A DNA stretch of 50,962 nt from positions 1 to 50,962 of the forward strand of contig JAFWQF010000041.1 in NCBI GenBank assembly GCA_017509205.1. The letters run 5' to 3'. Source of the stretch: Clostridiales bacterium (GTDB taxonomy: Bacteria; Bacillota; Clostridia; Saccharofermentanales; Saccharofermentanaceae). The translations under genes and the position numbers were made by a program. Positions 1-7,408 of the stretch are shown here, one piece after another (position 1 is the stretch's first letter; every line of letters begins with the position of its first letter). Under the pieces are notes generated by a model. It was not told the DNA's origin. It was given only the letters and a program-made list of their open reading frames with translations, and searched no databases.

Positions 1-799
1 CGAAACTCTCCTGCGCCTTTTGCGCGGTCAGCCTTCTCTTTTCAAGAGTCTTTTCAAACATCATGTCAGCAGCCTGAGGGAACATGTCATAAATGACTTT
101 TGTTCCCTCTTCTGTTATTCCGCCTTTTGTGGCAACTCTGGCGACTGCATCTTCGAAAGACATACCCTTTTCGAGCATCAGATCTCCCGTTGCACTCATG
201 GTCTTCAATACCATCTCCACTATCTGTTCCCTGGGAATCTGAGTATGCTTCTCAGCGGAGTTGCAGATGACATCAAATATTGAAGCAATGAAACCCGGCA
301 TGCAGCTGACAAGTTCAGATCCCATTCCGACTTCATTCTCGGGAAGTACGATGACGTTTCCGAAAGACTTCAGTATTTCTTCAAGTCTTTGCTTATCTTC
401 TTCAGTAACTTTGGTGTTATAACTGACGATGGTCTGTGAACGGTCTATCTCCGCAGTAAGACTTGGGATTACCTTTGCAGTCTTTCTGTCAGTGATCTTC
501 CCTATCATTTCGAAGGTAATGCTTCCGTTCAAAGTAACAAGGAGCGCATCATCCTTAAGTTCAGGTCCAATCTCCGTCAATACGTCTTTGAGATCCACCG
601 GGCGTACGCAGACAAAGACGATGTCTGCATTCGTTGCAGCTTCTTTATTGCTGCAGGCAGTTGCGATTTCTTTCGCCTCTTCAAGCTTTTCAGCCGTCCT
701 GTTTGCTGCGTAAAGATCTTCCTTCTTAATGCCTGCTCCAGAAAACTTCCAGAGCAGCATCTTTCCCATGCTTCCGTATCCGATTATTCCGATCTTCAT
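1..799 (-). CDS. Pyrroline-5-carboxylate reductase family protein (3' end outside window)
   Basis: About 266 codons read from an ATG at 799 leftwards off the window edge with no stop. The N-terminus MKIGIIGYGSMGKMLL is a Rossmann NAD(P)-binding signature, followed by FVCVRPVDL (the ProC VKPQDL region) and, towards the end, ATKGGITEEG, which matches the ProC TSPGGTT loop. The usual GSGPAY segment reads SCMPGFIAS, so this is a divergent member and could be a ComER-like paralogue rather than the proline enzyme. GAGGA lies 8 nt before the ATG. The gene is first in its transcript, just beyond the terminator of the metQ operon. Family assignment is solid; the substrate is inferred only. Confidence 0.75.
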   Translation of the reverse strand, partial: MKIGIIGYGSMGKMLLWKFSGAGIKKEDLYAANRTAEKLEEAKEIATACSNKEAATNADIVFVCVRPVDLKDVLTEIGPELKDDALLVTLNGSITFEMIGKITDRKTAKVIPSLTAEIDRSQTIVSYNTKVTEEDKQRLEEILKSFGNVIVLPENEVGMGSELVSCMPGFIASIFDVICNSAEKHTQIPREQIVEMVLKTMSATGDLMLEKGMSFEDAVARVATKGGITEEGTKVIYDMFPQAADMMFEKTLEKRRLTAQKAQESF

Positions 800-832
800 G
801 GATATGTCCTCACAAAAGTATTTATGCGTTCC

Positions 833-861
833 ATTATACTTCATTCACGAAAAGAAAAAGA
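833..861 (-). promoter_or_regulatory. Possible promoter of the proC-like gene
   Basis: TATAAT on the minus strand at 833-838, about 35 nt before the ATG at 799. The -35 position (856-861) reads TCTTTT, a poor match inside the neighbouring terminator tail, so only the -10 is convincing. Confidence 0.4.
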
Positions 862-890
862 CGGCATGTCCTAATGAAGAACATACCGCC
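850..890 (-). terminator. Intrinsic terminator of the metQ-adh-CMD operon
   Basis: A 10-bp stem with two G-U pairs (860-869 with 881-890) is followed on the minus strand by TTTTTCTTTT. It sits 36 nt past the stop of the CMD-family gene. Confidence 0.8.
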
Positions 891-925
891 TTTTCTGTGA
901 TTGAAGGACGAAATCTATGACATTG

Positions 926-1480
926 TTATTTGATCGCTTCTCTCCATGTAGCGGGCTTGAACTCGCCGAGCAAAGGAAGAAGCCTCTTGTCGACGTCGAT
1001 CTTGAATACTGCGTTAAAGTTGTTTGTTGCGATCATCTGACCTGCGAAACCTACGATTACAACAAGTTCCTGGTCATTAAAGAACTTTCTGAGCTTATCG
1101 AAAAGTTCATCTGAAACTGCAGTAGGATTCTTTACATACTGCTCCGCAAGTTCTGCGAGCACTTTTTCCTTCTCGTCATATACGAGGTTTGCGGGATCGA
1201 GGCCTAAGCCCTTTACGTCACTGATAAAGAAAAGTGAGCAGAGCTGGCATGAATTTGTTGTTGATATCTTGTGGGCATAAAGAATTGCATCTTTCTCTCC
1301 GATTACTTCAACGAGTCTCTTCCATGATGTGTACCATGCCATGTAAGCATCATATGTAGCAGCATCGTTGAGAAGGCCCTTCTTCATGTTGGTTACTGCG
1401 TTGCGGCCGGCGAGCTCATCGTAGCGCTCCTTCTCGGCACCTGTTGCTTCGTTCTGTTCTACCAATTTGATCCTAGCCAT
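926..1480 (-). CDS. Carboxymuconolactone decarboxylase / AhpD-like family protein
   Basis: 184 residues. The helical CMD/AhpD fold is suggested by the central segment AHKISTTNSCQLCSLFF, with a CxxC pair at residues 78 and 81. AhpD proteins use such a pair with a nearby His for thiol peroxidase activity; the His that normally follows the CxxC is replaced here by Phe, so thiol redox chemistry is likely but not proven. AAGGAG precedes the ATG. It is the third gene of a transcript with metQ and an alcohol dehydrogenase (45-nt gap) and is followed by a terminator. A redox or detoxification role in that operon is inference. Confidence 0.75.
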   Translation of the reverse strand: MARIKLVEQNEATGAEKERYDELAGRNAVTNMKKGLLNDAATYDAYMAWYTSWKRLVEVIGEKDAILYAHKISTTNSCQLCSLFFISDVKGLGLDPANLVYDEKEKVLAELAEQYVKNPTAVSDELFDKLRKFFNDQELVVIVGFAGQMIATNNFNAVFKIDVDKRLLPLLGEFKPATWREAIK

Positions 1481-1524
1481 TTTTGTGATCTCCTTTTCGA
1501 TTTTTCTCTCGGTATTTATTTTGC

Positions 1525-2685
1525 TTAAAGCGCAAGCTTTAATATCTCAATGAATTTTTCGTGGTCGAGCGGAACATAATGTCCTACGCTGCCGCCTGCC
1601 GTTGCGCGCTTTGCCATGACTTCGAAGTCCTTGTCTGTGATTCCCAGTTCAGACAAATGGGTCTTAAGTCCCAGTTTCTTAAAGAACTTTTCGAGTTCTT
1701 CCGACAGCAGAAGCGCTCTTTCTCTTTCTGAATAGTCGTACGGATCCTTTCCGTAGACTCTGCTTGCAAGAAGTGCCAGCCTCCAGGGCTTGATTTCTGC
1801 GATGTACTTTGTCCATGCCGTGAAGACTATTGCCATGCCTTCACCGTGTGTAATGTTGTACTGTGCAGAAAGCTCGTGCTCGATACGGTGTGATCCCCAG
1901 TCGGCGCGTCTCCCGGCATCAAGGAAATTGTTGTGTGATACCGATGCAAGCCACTGAAGCTCGGCTCTTGCGTTAATGTCTTTGGGATCGTCGATGAGTC
2001 TTTGCGCATTTACGAGAAGTGCCCTCACCGCTCCCTCTATCAGATAGTCCGTTGTGTCCGAATTCTTCTCGTCGGAGAAATATCTTTCAAGAAGATGGGA
2101 CAAAACATCTGCGATTCCCACATATGTCTGATAAGCCGGAAGGTTTACCGTATATCTCGGATTCATGATCGCAAACTTAGGAATTATGCGGTCATCTTCA
2201 AAACCTTTCTTCCACTCACCGTATGAGAGGATCGCGCAGTTGGATGTCTCGGAACCGCTCGATGCCGTTGTCGCGATCACTCCGATGTTAAGGACAGTTT
2301 CGGGATTAACGCCCTTGTCGAAGAAATCCCAGACATCGCCATCGTACGGTATACCGAGAGCTATCGCCTTGGCGGTGTCGATGGAGCTTCCTCCACCGAC
2401 TGCCAGAACGAAGTCAACTTTATCTTCCTTGCCCTGTTTGACAAGCTTCCTTACGAGTTCGATCGAAGGATTCGGCACTACTTCACCGCTCTCTGAGAAC
2501 TTGATTCCCAATTCGTTTACGGCGTTTGTGATCACATCGTAGATACCCAGTGTCTTGATGAAGTCTCCGCTGTAAACGAGGAGCAGACTGGTTACTCTGT
2601 ACTGCTTTAGGAGCTTGCCCAAACTGTTTTCACTGCCTTCTCCGAAAACGATTTTCGCCGGATTGTAATACTCAAAACCGATCAT
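1525..2685 (-). CDS. Iron-containing alcohol dehydrogenase (butanol dehydrogenase / YqhD type)
   Basis: 386 residues, the normal length for group III metal-dependent alcohol dehydrogenases, which reduce aldehydes to alcohols with NAD(P)H. The N-terminus FEYYNPAKIVFGEGS is typical. The dinucleotide-binding motif GGGSSID is at residues 97-103. Downstream, HNNFLDAGRRADWGSHRIEH and ITHGEGMAIV carry the metal-ligand histidines of the BdhA/YqhD branch. AGGAGA stands before the ATG. It is the middle gene between metQ (27-nt gap) and the CMD gene. The substrate cannot be read from sequence; the butanol dehydrogenase label is a family name. Confidence 0.9.
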   Translation of the reverse strand: MIGFEYYNPAKIVFGEGSENSLGKLLKQYRVTSLLLVYSGDFIKTLGIYDVITNAVNELGIKFSESGEVVPNPSIELVRKLVKQGKEDKVDFVLAVGGGSSIDTAKAIALGIPYDGDVWDFFDKGVNPETVLNIGVIATTASSGSETSNCAILSYGEWKKGFEDDRIIPKFAIMNPRYTVNLPAYQTYVGIADVLSHLLERYFSDEKNSDTTDYLIEGAVRALLVNAQRLIDDPKDINARAELQWLASVSHNNFLDAGRRADWGSHRIEHELSAQYNITHGEGMAIVFTAWTKYIAEIKPWRLALLASRVYGKDPYDYSERERALLLSEELEKFFKKLGLKTHLSELGITDKDFEVMAKRATAGGSVGHYVPLDHEKFIEILKLAL

Positions 2686-2712
2686 GATACCCGTCTCCTA
2701 ATGTCTTTGTTA

Positions 2713-3606
2713 TCAGCCGAAGAGCGGAACTACTGCACCGTCATACTTTTCCTTGATGAACTTAGCGACCTCAGGTCCCTGGAGTACTTCAACAAGAGTC
2801 TTGACTGCTGCGTCGTTTGCTTTTGCTTCTGATGTTGCGATGATGTTTCCGTATGTCTTTGCTGCAAGACCGTCGTTAGCTTCAACTGCGAGTGCCTGGC
2901 TTACGTGGAGGCCGCCCTCGATCGCATAGTTACCGTTGATGACTGCAACGTCTACGTCGGGAAGTGCTGCTACAAGCTGCTCGGGTGCGAGTTCCTTGAA
3001 CTTGATCTTAAGAGGGTTCTCTGTGATGTCTTCAACTGTTGCGTTGATGCCTGCGCCGTCCTTGAGCTTGATGATGCCTTCCTGTGCGAGGAGCAAAAGA
3101 GCTCTTGCCTCATTTGTTACGTTGTTGGGAACTGCTACTACTGCGCCTTCCTTAAGATCCTTCAGGTTCTTTACCTTGCCTGCGTATACACCGAACGGTT
3201 CATAGTGAACAGCACCGACTGATACGAGCTTTGAATTGTTCTCCTTATTGAACTGTTCAAGGTAAGGAACATGCTGGAAGTAGTTTGCATCAAGTGATCC
3301 TTCGATAACGCCTGTGTTGGGTGTGATGGAATCTTCAAGCTTTACGATCTCGAGGGTGATTCCTTTTTCTGCGAGGATCGGCTTTGCAACTTCAAGGATC
3401 TCAGAGTGAGGTGTGATGTTTGCGCCGACCTTGAGTACTACGTTTGCCTTCTGGTCTTCAGGCTTGATTGATGCCTGTGCTTCGCTTGTTACCGTTCCGC
3501 CGTCAACCTTGGTTGATGTTTCAGGAGCCTTTCCGCATGCTGCGAACGATCCTGTAAGTGCTAATAAAAGTCCTGCGGCAAGTGCCTTCTTAAATATGTT
3601 TTTCAT
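2713..3606 (-). CDS. metQ: MetQ/NlpA-family substrate-binding lipoprotein
   Basis: 297 residues. The signal peptide ends in a lipobox with the lipidated Cys at residue 24, followed by a linker and a MetQ/NlpA fold (VGANITPHSEIL, DANYFQHVPYLEQFN, AVPNNVTNEARAL). MetQ captures D/L-methionine outside the membrane and hands it to the MetNI transporter. No metN or metI gene lies beside it here. It heads an operon with an alcohol dehydrogenase and a CMD protein. AAAGGAG precedes the ATG. Upstream are a Met/Cys leader ORF and a terminator, which supports a sulfur-amino-acid role and attenuation control. Confidence 0.88.
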   Translation of the reverse strand: MKNIFKKALAAGLLLALTGSFAACGKAPETSTKVDGGTVTSEAQASIKPEDQKANVVLKVGANITPHSEILEVAKPILAEKGITLEIVKLEDSITPNTGVIEGSLDANYFQHVPYLEQFNKENNSKLVSVGAVHYEPFGVYAGKVKNLKDLKEGAVVAVPNNVTNEARALLLLAQEGIIKLKDGAGINATVEDITENPLKIKFKELAPEQLVAALPDVDVAVINGNYAIEGGLHVSQALAVEANDGLAAKTYGNIIATSEAKANDAAVKTLVEVLQGPEVAKFIKEKYDGAVVPLFG

Positions 3607-3663
3607 TTTTGTATTCTCCTTTAGAATGATTTGTTTTTGCTTAAGAATGATTTTTGTCAGGCA

Positions 3664-3698
3664 TTAAAAATGCCCGGAAAGTTATTTAACTCCCGGGC
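3664..3698 (-). terminator. Attenuator terminator in the metQ leader
   Basis: On the minus strand, CCCGG/CCGGG-type arms (3693-3698 with 3672-3677) extended by AGTT/AACT pairs, loop at 3684-3687, then ATTTTTAATG. It lies between the leader ORF (stop 3732) and metQ (start 3606). Its 5' arm is also complementary to codons of the leader ORF at 3789-3805. Confidence 0.8.
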
Positions 3699-3731
3699 GC
3701 ATGGCTTATGTTTCAGTTTCATACTGTTACA

Positions 3732-3857
3732 TTAACATCGATCGTTCTCAAGGCGTGAGGAATGACTTCTTCCGCCCTGGGCCATATAGCGCACCCGGGA
3801 GCTAAGCATTCGACAACACATCATCATGGTAGCTGCTGTATTAACTGTTCTGTACAT
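3732..3857 (-). CDS. Met/Cys-rich leader peptide upstream of metQ
   Basis: 41 codons, opening with an ideal AGGAGG 8 nt before the ATG and close behind a strong promoter. The peptide contains the run MMMCCRM (codons at 3807-3827), preceded by MYRTVNTAAT. Three Met codons, two Cys codons, Arg and Met in a row are very unlikely to be chance beside a methionine-binding protein gene. Directly after this run the coding sequence (3789-3805) can pair with the 5' arm of the following terminator. This is the layout of a transcription-attenuation leader: stalling at Met or Cys codons would favour the antiterminator and metQ expression. The peptide itself probably has no other function. Control is inferred from layout, not measured. 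Confidence 0.75.
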   Translation of the reverse strand: MYRTVNTAATMMMCCRMLSSRVRYMAQGGRSHSSRLENDRC

Positions 3858-3888
3858 TTCTCACTCCTCCTTTCGTTGTGATGGCGAT

Positions 3889-3917
3889 AATTTAACACTA
3901 CTCACCTACTATGTCAA
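3889..3917 (-). promoter_or_regulatory. Promoter of the metQ leader transcript
   Basis: TTGACA (3912-3917), 17-nt spacer, TAAATT (3889-3894). It predicts a transcript start about 25 nt before the leader ORF. Confidence 0.8.
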
Positions 3918-3922
3918 TAGGT
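3904..3922. promoter_or_regulatory. Inverted repeat over the -35 box (candidate operator)
   Basis: ACCTACTATGTCAATAGGT: perfect ACCTA/TAGGT arms spanning the -35 hexamer of the metQ leader promoter. Its shape fits a repressor site; an Rrf2-type (CymR-like) cysteine regulator is a guess from general resemblance. Confidence 0.5.
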
Positions 3923-3956
3923 TTATACGATTATTTTTTCTTGATATTTCAGCCGT

Positions 3957-3987
3957 CAAAAAAAACGTGCGTATATACTACGCGCGT
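3957..3987 (-). terminator. Terminator of the blaI-M56-lipoprotein operon
   Basis: A 9-bp stem with one mismatch (3965-3973 with 3979-3987) followed by eight U residues on the minus strand. Confidence 0.85.
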
Positions 3988-4018
3988 CTTTTAATCATAT
4001 TCCTGGTTTAGATACGTC

Positions 4019-4459
4019 TTACTCAAAAAGCTTTTTTACTTTCTCCCTGTATGCGTCATCGATCTCATAGGCGTAGCTTGAGTACGGCTGAACGACAGGT
4101 ATGATGCTCCAGTTTTCTTTCCCGATACCAAGTTCATTTAGGATCAGTTTTGTTTCTTCCACAGAAAGCGGTTTACTTGCAAGACCCCAAATCTCTTCTT
4201 TGGTCTTGTTTCGGTTGGTTCCGCTCATAAGTCCGCAGTCATACGAACCTTCCGCCATCTGCCAGACGTATATCTCAACGCCTTTAGAAGCATCAAGCTT
4301 AAAATACTCCGGATACTTATGCTTCAGCATTGCAACGTGATCTACGCTTTCAGTTTTGTATGAAACCTCCGGATTCAACTCAGTCTCACCTCTTTTTGCA
4401 CTGCATGCTGTAAGTGACAGCATCAGTGATGCTGCTAAAACGATTGTAATGAATTTCAT
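4019..4459 (-). CDS. Small lipoprotein of the BlaI/M56 operon
   Basis: 146 residues. The signal peptide has lipobox LTAC (lipidated Cys at residue 19), followed by a mature domain of about 125 residues with no family I recognise. Sequence in the middle (YVWQMAEGSYDCGLMSG) holds a single Cys. It starts 15 nt after the M56 peptidase gene and is followed by a strong terminator, so it is the last gene of the blaI operon. M56 peptidases often sit beside their surface target or sensor, so this could be a ligand sensor or substrate of the upstream protease. That is inference from position. Confidence 0.7.
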   Translation of the reverse strand: MKFITIVLAASLMLSLTACSAKRGETELNPEVSYKTESVDHVAMLKHKYPEYFKLDASKGVEIYVWQMAEGSYDCGLMSGTNRNKTKEEIWGLASKPLSVEETKLILNELGIGKENWSIIPVVQPYSSYAYEIDDAYREKVKKLFE

Positions 4460-4474
4460 GGATATTCTCCTTTC

Positions 4475-5398
4475 CTATCCCGCGTTAGTCATTAACGTAA
4501 CTATGATCGCAAGTACCAGTACCGTAAAACCCATTGCAGAAAAAGCCGTCATCTTCTTATACGAAAGAACATTCTCTATCCTTGTCCTTACTTTTGCTCC
4601 TCCGAATGCAGATACGAGCATGCTCTTGCTCTGTGAACACTCAAGCAGCGTTCTTGCATATTCTTTTCTGTCTTCAGTCTCATAACCTGCAACAGCCATC
4701 TCATCACAGGCAAGTTCAAGATCATTAAGAAATGCCTTGAGGAAGATCCAGGAAAGCGGATTGAACCAGTGTATTGCGGCAGTAATGAAACCAATGATCC
4801 TCCACAGATTATCGAGGCGCCTGATATGGGTCTTCTCATGCCTGATTATGTATTCTGTTCCCTTCTCTTTATATGCTTCCGGCATGATTATCTTAGGCCT
4901 GAAGATACCGTAAACCGCAGGACTGTCCACTTTATCCGACAGGTAGACGTTATCCTTCAGAAGCATTGAATCAGCAACTTCACGCTTGGTCGATACATAT
5001 ATGATCGTCAATGCGATAATCAGTGCGAGCGCGACTATGATCCAGACAAATCCGGTCACGTTAAAGACAGTTTCAAGGAAACTTGCCTTATATCTTAAAG
5101 GCGAATAGCTTTCCGCTGCTCTGATCGTGTTGCTCAGTGAAAACGCCAGATCATCTGAAGGCTGATAGACCGTTACCGTTTTTGTCGTAAATCTGGAAAC
5201 CAATGTCATCAGGCTGTACGGACTGTTGATGCCGACCGGAACGACCATTCGAAGAAAAGGTATAATCCACAGGAATACAGACACCCTGTGAGGAATGAAC
5301 CTTAGCTTTCTTATGAGCATGACTATCAGCCCCATAAATGAAGCCACGATGCTCATATTGATTACCCAGTAACAGATCCAGCCGATCATTGCGTTCAC
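4475..5398 (-). CDS. M56-family membrane metallopeptidase (BlaR1/MecR1-like, no sensor domain)
   Basis: 307 residues with about four membrane segments (residues 5-30, 40-58, 115-137 and near the C-terminus). The zinc motif HEKTH is at residues 187-191 and the third-ligand region ELACDE at 228-233, as in BlaR1/MecR1. Those proteins relay a signal by cleaving the BlaI/MecI repressor. This one ends soon after the last membrane helix and has no penicillin-binding domain, so the signal is probably not a beta-lactam sensed directly. The start overlaps the blaI stop by 4 bp (ATGA), indicating translational coupling. Confidence 0.85.
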   Translation of the reverse strand: MNAMIGWICYWVINMSIVASFMGLIVMLIRKLRFIPHRVSVFLWIIPFLRMVVPVGINSPYSLMTLVSRFTTKTVTVYQPSDDLAFSLSNTIRAAESYSPLRYKASFLETVFNVTGFVWIIVALALIIALTIIYVSTKREVADSMLLKDNVYLSDKVDSPAVYGIFRPKIIMPEAYKEKGTEYIIRHEKTHIRRLDNLWRIIGFITAAIHWFNPLSWIFLKAFLNDLELACDEMAVAGYETEDRKEYARTLLECSQSKSMLVSAFGGAKVRTRIENVLSYKKMTAFSAMGFTVLVLAIIVTLMTNAG

Positions 5399-5751
5399 CT
5401 CTTATCGATGAGGTCCTTAAGTTCTTTGATCTCTTTGTCCGAGAGTTTCTCGTCTTCCAGGAGCGCTGAGAAAAGAGCCTTTCTCGAACCGCCGAAAACC
5501 TTGTTCAGAAGAGTTGAAGCTTCCTTCTTCTGCATCTCCTCCTGAGATACCAGAGGCGTGCAGATGAAGCCCGGCTCATCACGTCTGATAAAACCTTTTG
5601 CTTCAAGCTTCTTGATGACCGTATAGGTCGTATTCTTGTTCCATCCGATGGAATCCGCCGCAATAAGGCTGATCTCCTTTGCAGAGATCGCACCCTTCTC
5701 CCAGATGATCTCCATTACTTTAAGTTCACTGTCGAAAAGCTTTTCCTGCAT
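5395..5751 (-). CDS. BlaI/MecI/CopY-family transcriptional repressor
   Basis: 118 residues, a winged helix-turn-helix of the Penicillinase_R family: ELKVMEIIWEKGAISAKEI, then WNKNTTYTVIKKLEAKGFI (recognition region), then the helical dimerisation and cleavage region. Family members repress their own operon and are inactivated by the partner M56 protease encoded next. GGAGG precedes the ATG. The promoter just upstream lies inside a nested palindrome, consistent with autorepression. Regulated genes beyond this operon cannot be told from the window. Confidence 0.9.
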   Translation of the reverse strand: MQEKLFDSELKVMEIIWEKGAISAKEISLIAADSIGWNKNTTYTVIKKLEAKGFIRRDEPGFICTPLVSQEEMQKKEASTLLNKVFGGSRKALFSALLEDEKLSDKEIKELKDLIDKR

Positions 5752-5762
5752 TATTTGCCTCC

Positions 5763-5798
5763 AGACTATTCTTGTAGTCCATACTACTACGATAGTCT
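5763..5798. promoter_or_regulatory. BlaI operator (nested inverted repeats)
   Basis: Perfect 7-bp outer arms AGACTAT/ATAGTCT (5763-5769, 5792-5798) enclose GTAGT/ACTAC arms (5774-5778, 5783-5787). The site covers the -10 and spacer, as expected of a BlaI-type autorepressor. Confidence 0.75.
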
Positions 5799-5809
5799 GT
5801 TTGTGTCAA
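5781..5809 (-). promoter_or_regulatory. Promoter of the blaI operon
   Basis: TTGACA (5804-5809), 17-nt spacer, TAGTAT (5781-5786), about 30 nt before the blaI start. Confidence 0.75.
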
Positions 5810-5821
5810 GAAATAAACCTT

Positions 5822-5850
5822 GAAAAATAAAACAGGACCCGAAGGCCCTG
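5822..5850 (-). terminator. Terminator of the small peptide gene
   Basis: CAGGGCC-TTCG-GGTCCTG on the minus strand (a UUCG tetraloop hairpin) followed by TTTTATTTTTC. Confidence 0.9.
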
Positions 5851-5884
5851 CAAACAGTAATCATCAGTTTACGAACAGTTGCTG

Positions 5885-6112
5885 TTATCTCTTATACTTC
5901 TCTTCAAGCAGTTTGGTGTAGTTATCAAGGGACTGCTTTATTTCGTCAGCCTTTGCGTGCTCATTCGGGTCACGTGAAAACTCAGCTGCTCTCCACGCTT
6001 TAACCAATTTGCTATACAAGTTAAGTTCCGATGGAGTCAGCTTCTTATAACAACTTAATCCCCCGATGATCTTTTCCATATCTTCCATGTTTAGTTCAAT
6101 ATTGTCATTCAT
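5885..6112 (-). CDS. Small secreted-peptide precursor with double-glycine leader (A)
   Basis: 75 residues. The N-terminus MNDNIELNMEDMEKIIGG fits the double-glycine leader rule exactly (Gly at -1 and -2, Ile at -4, hydrophobic at -7, acidic at -8, Leu at -12), as used by C39-peptidase ABC exporters for bacteriocins and signalling peptides. Cleavage after residue 18 would release a charged, helical peptide of 57 residues starting LSCYKKL. No exporter is in the window. The gene stands alone between its own promoter element and a UUCG terminator. The promoter matches those of 10503, 11798 and 12263. Whether it is a bacteriocin, a signal or something else is unknown. Confidence 0.7.
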   Translation of the reverse strand: MNDNIELNMEDMEKIIGGLSCYKKLTPSELNLYSKLVKAWRAAEFSRDPNEHAKADEIKQSLDNYTKLLEEKYKR

Positions 6113-6144
6113 TTGTCAGTCCTTCTTTCTCTCATGATGATTTC

Positions 6145-6198
6145 ATTATAAGCAACTCTTTGAAACACTGTGTCAACAACACATAAAAACTGTGTAAA
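6145..6198 (-). promoter_or_regulatory. Shared-element promoter of peptide gene A
   Basis: TATAAT at 6145-6150; GACACAGTG-N9-GTTGCTTA just upstream and overlapping it; direct repeats TTGACACAG (6168-6176) and TTTACACAG (6190-6198) 22 bp apart. The downstream repeat occupies the -35 position, as in promoters driven by direct-repeat activators. Confidence 0.65.
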
Positions 6199-6235
6199 CA
6201 AACTCTGCAGTTACATTCCACTGCTTGAAGCAGAA

Positions 6236-6269
6236 TATAAGAAGAGGCCGCTCCATCCGGAACGGCCTC
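6236..6269 (-). terminator. Terminator of ilvE
   Basis: An 11-bp stem (6244-6254 with 6259-6269), GGAU loop on the minus strand, then TTCTTAT. The U-tract is weak but the hairpin is long. Confidence 0.7.
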
Positions 6270-6295
6270 CTTGAACTTTTCGTATGAGTTATAGA

Positions 6296-7330
6296 TCAGA
6301 CCTTGATCTCCATGATCCAGCCCTCAGGTGCTTCAACAGTACCCATCTGGATGCCTGTGAGAGTCTCTCTGAGCTTGGTCATGACAGGACCCATCTCCTC
6401 CATGCCGGAAGCGAACTTGAATTCCTTACAGTGATCGTTGATGGAGCCGAGAGGTGAGATAACTGCTGCTGTACCGCAGAGACCGCCCTCTGTGAACTTG
6501 CCGCTCATGATCTCGTCGAGGTAAACCTCACGCTCCTCGATCTTCATGCCGCAGTAATGCTCTGCAACATAAACAAGTGACCTTCTGGTGATGGAAGGCA
6601 GGATGGAATCGGACTTGGGTACAACGAGTGTTCCCTGACCGTCTGTGAGGATGATGTTGGCGCCGCCTGTCTCCTCGATCTTTGTTCTTGTAGCCGGATC
6701 GAGATAGATGTTCTCGGCAAAGCCTTCCTTGTGTGCAGTAACGATAGCATGCAGAGACATAGCATAGTTGAGGCCAGCCTTGATGTTGCCTGTTCCGTGC
6801 GGAGCTGCACGGTCAAAGTCAGAGATCTTAACTGCGATCGGCTTTGCACCGCCCTTGAAGTAAGGGCCTACAGGTGTTGCAAAGATCCTGTACTGATAGT
6901 CATCAGCAGGCTTAACACCGATAACGGGGTTGATACCGAAGATGTAAGGTCTCAGATACAGAGATGCGCCTGAACCGTACGGAGGAACCCAAGCTGCATT
7001 GCCTGCAACTGTCTCCTGAACTGATCTGAGGAACAGTTCCTTGGAAATCGGGGGAATCTCAAGGCGGACTGCAGAGTCATGAAGTCTGTCAGCATTGAGG
7101 TCAGGGCGGAATGTAACGATCCTGCCGTCTACTGTCTCATAAGCCTTAAGGCCTTCAAATACTGTCTGTGCATACTGGAGAACGCCTGCGTCTTCGCTCA
7201 TGACGATCATGTCGTCATCGATGAGAGCGCCTTCGTCCCATGCGCCGTTCTTGTAGTTTGCTACGAACCTTTTGTCTGTCTTCTGATAAGAGAAGGTCAG
7301 GTTCGACCAATCGAGATTCTTCTTTTCCAT
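6296..7330 (-). CDS. ilvE: Branched-chain amino acid aminotransferase
   Basis: 344 residues, usual length for the class IV PLP aminotransferase that interconverts Leu, Ile and Val with their 2-oxo acids. Visible motifs are FEGLKAY, LYLRPYIFG, the PLP lysine K184 in GNIKAGLNYA, and EETGGANII, all as in IlvE rather than D-amino acid or ADC enzymes. It lies downstream of galM on the same strand with a 78-nt gap holding a TATAAT at 7372-7377, so it probably has its own promoter. It supports the leuCDB genes found at 26-29 kb. No T-box is visible before it. Confidence 0.95.
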   Translation of the reverse strand: MEKKNLDWSNLTFSYQKTDKRFVANYKNGAWDEGALIDDDMIVMSEDAGVLQYAQTVFEGLKAYETVDGRIVTFRPDLNADRLHDSAVRLEIPPISKELFLRSVQETVAGNAAWVPPYGSGASLYLRPYIFGINPVIGVKPADDYQYRIFATPVGPYFKGGAKPIAVKISDFDRAAPHGTGNIKAGLNYAMSLHAIVTAHKEGFAENIYLDPATRTKIEETGGANIILTDGQGTLVVPKSDSILPSITRRSLVYVAEHYCGMKIEEREVYLDEIMSGKFTEGGLCGTAAVISPLGSINDHCKEFKFASGMEEMGPVMTKLRETLTGIQMGTVEAPEGWIMEIKV

Positions 7331-7371
7331 AGAATCAGTCCTTCTTTCTATAGTTTCTTGATTAATAAAGC

Positions 7372-7400
7372 ATTATACAACTGTAAAACTTCAATACAAG
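7372..7400 (-). promoter_or_regulatory. Possible ilvE promoter
   Basis: TATAAT at 7372-7377 on the minus strand with a weak TTGTAT about 16 nt upstream, 42 nt before the ilvE ATG. Confidence 0.4.
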
Positions 7401-7408
7401 CCTGAAAA

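Noticed and set aside
3607..3930. SAM riboswitch (S-box) before metQ
   Set aside because: No S-box core is found; the space is filled by the leader ORF and terminator.
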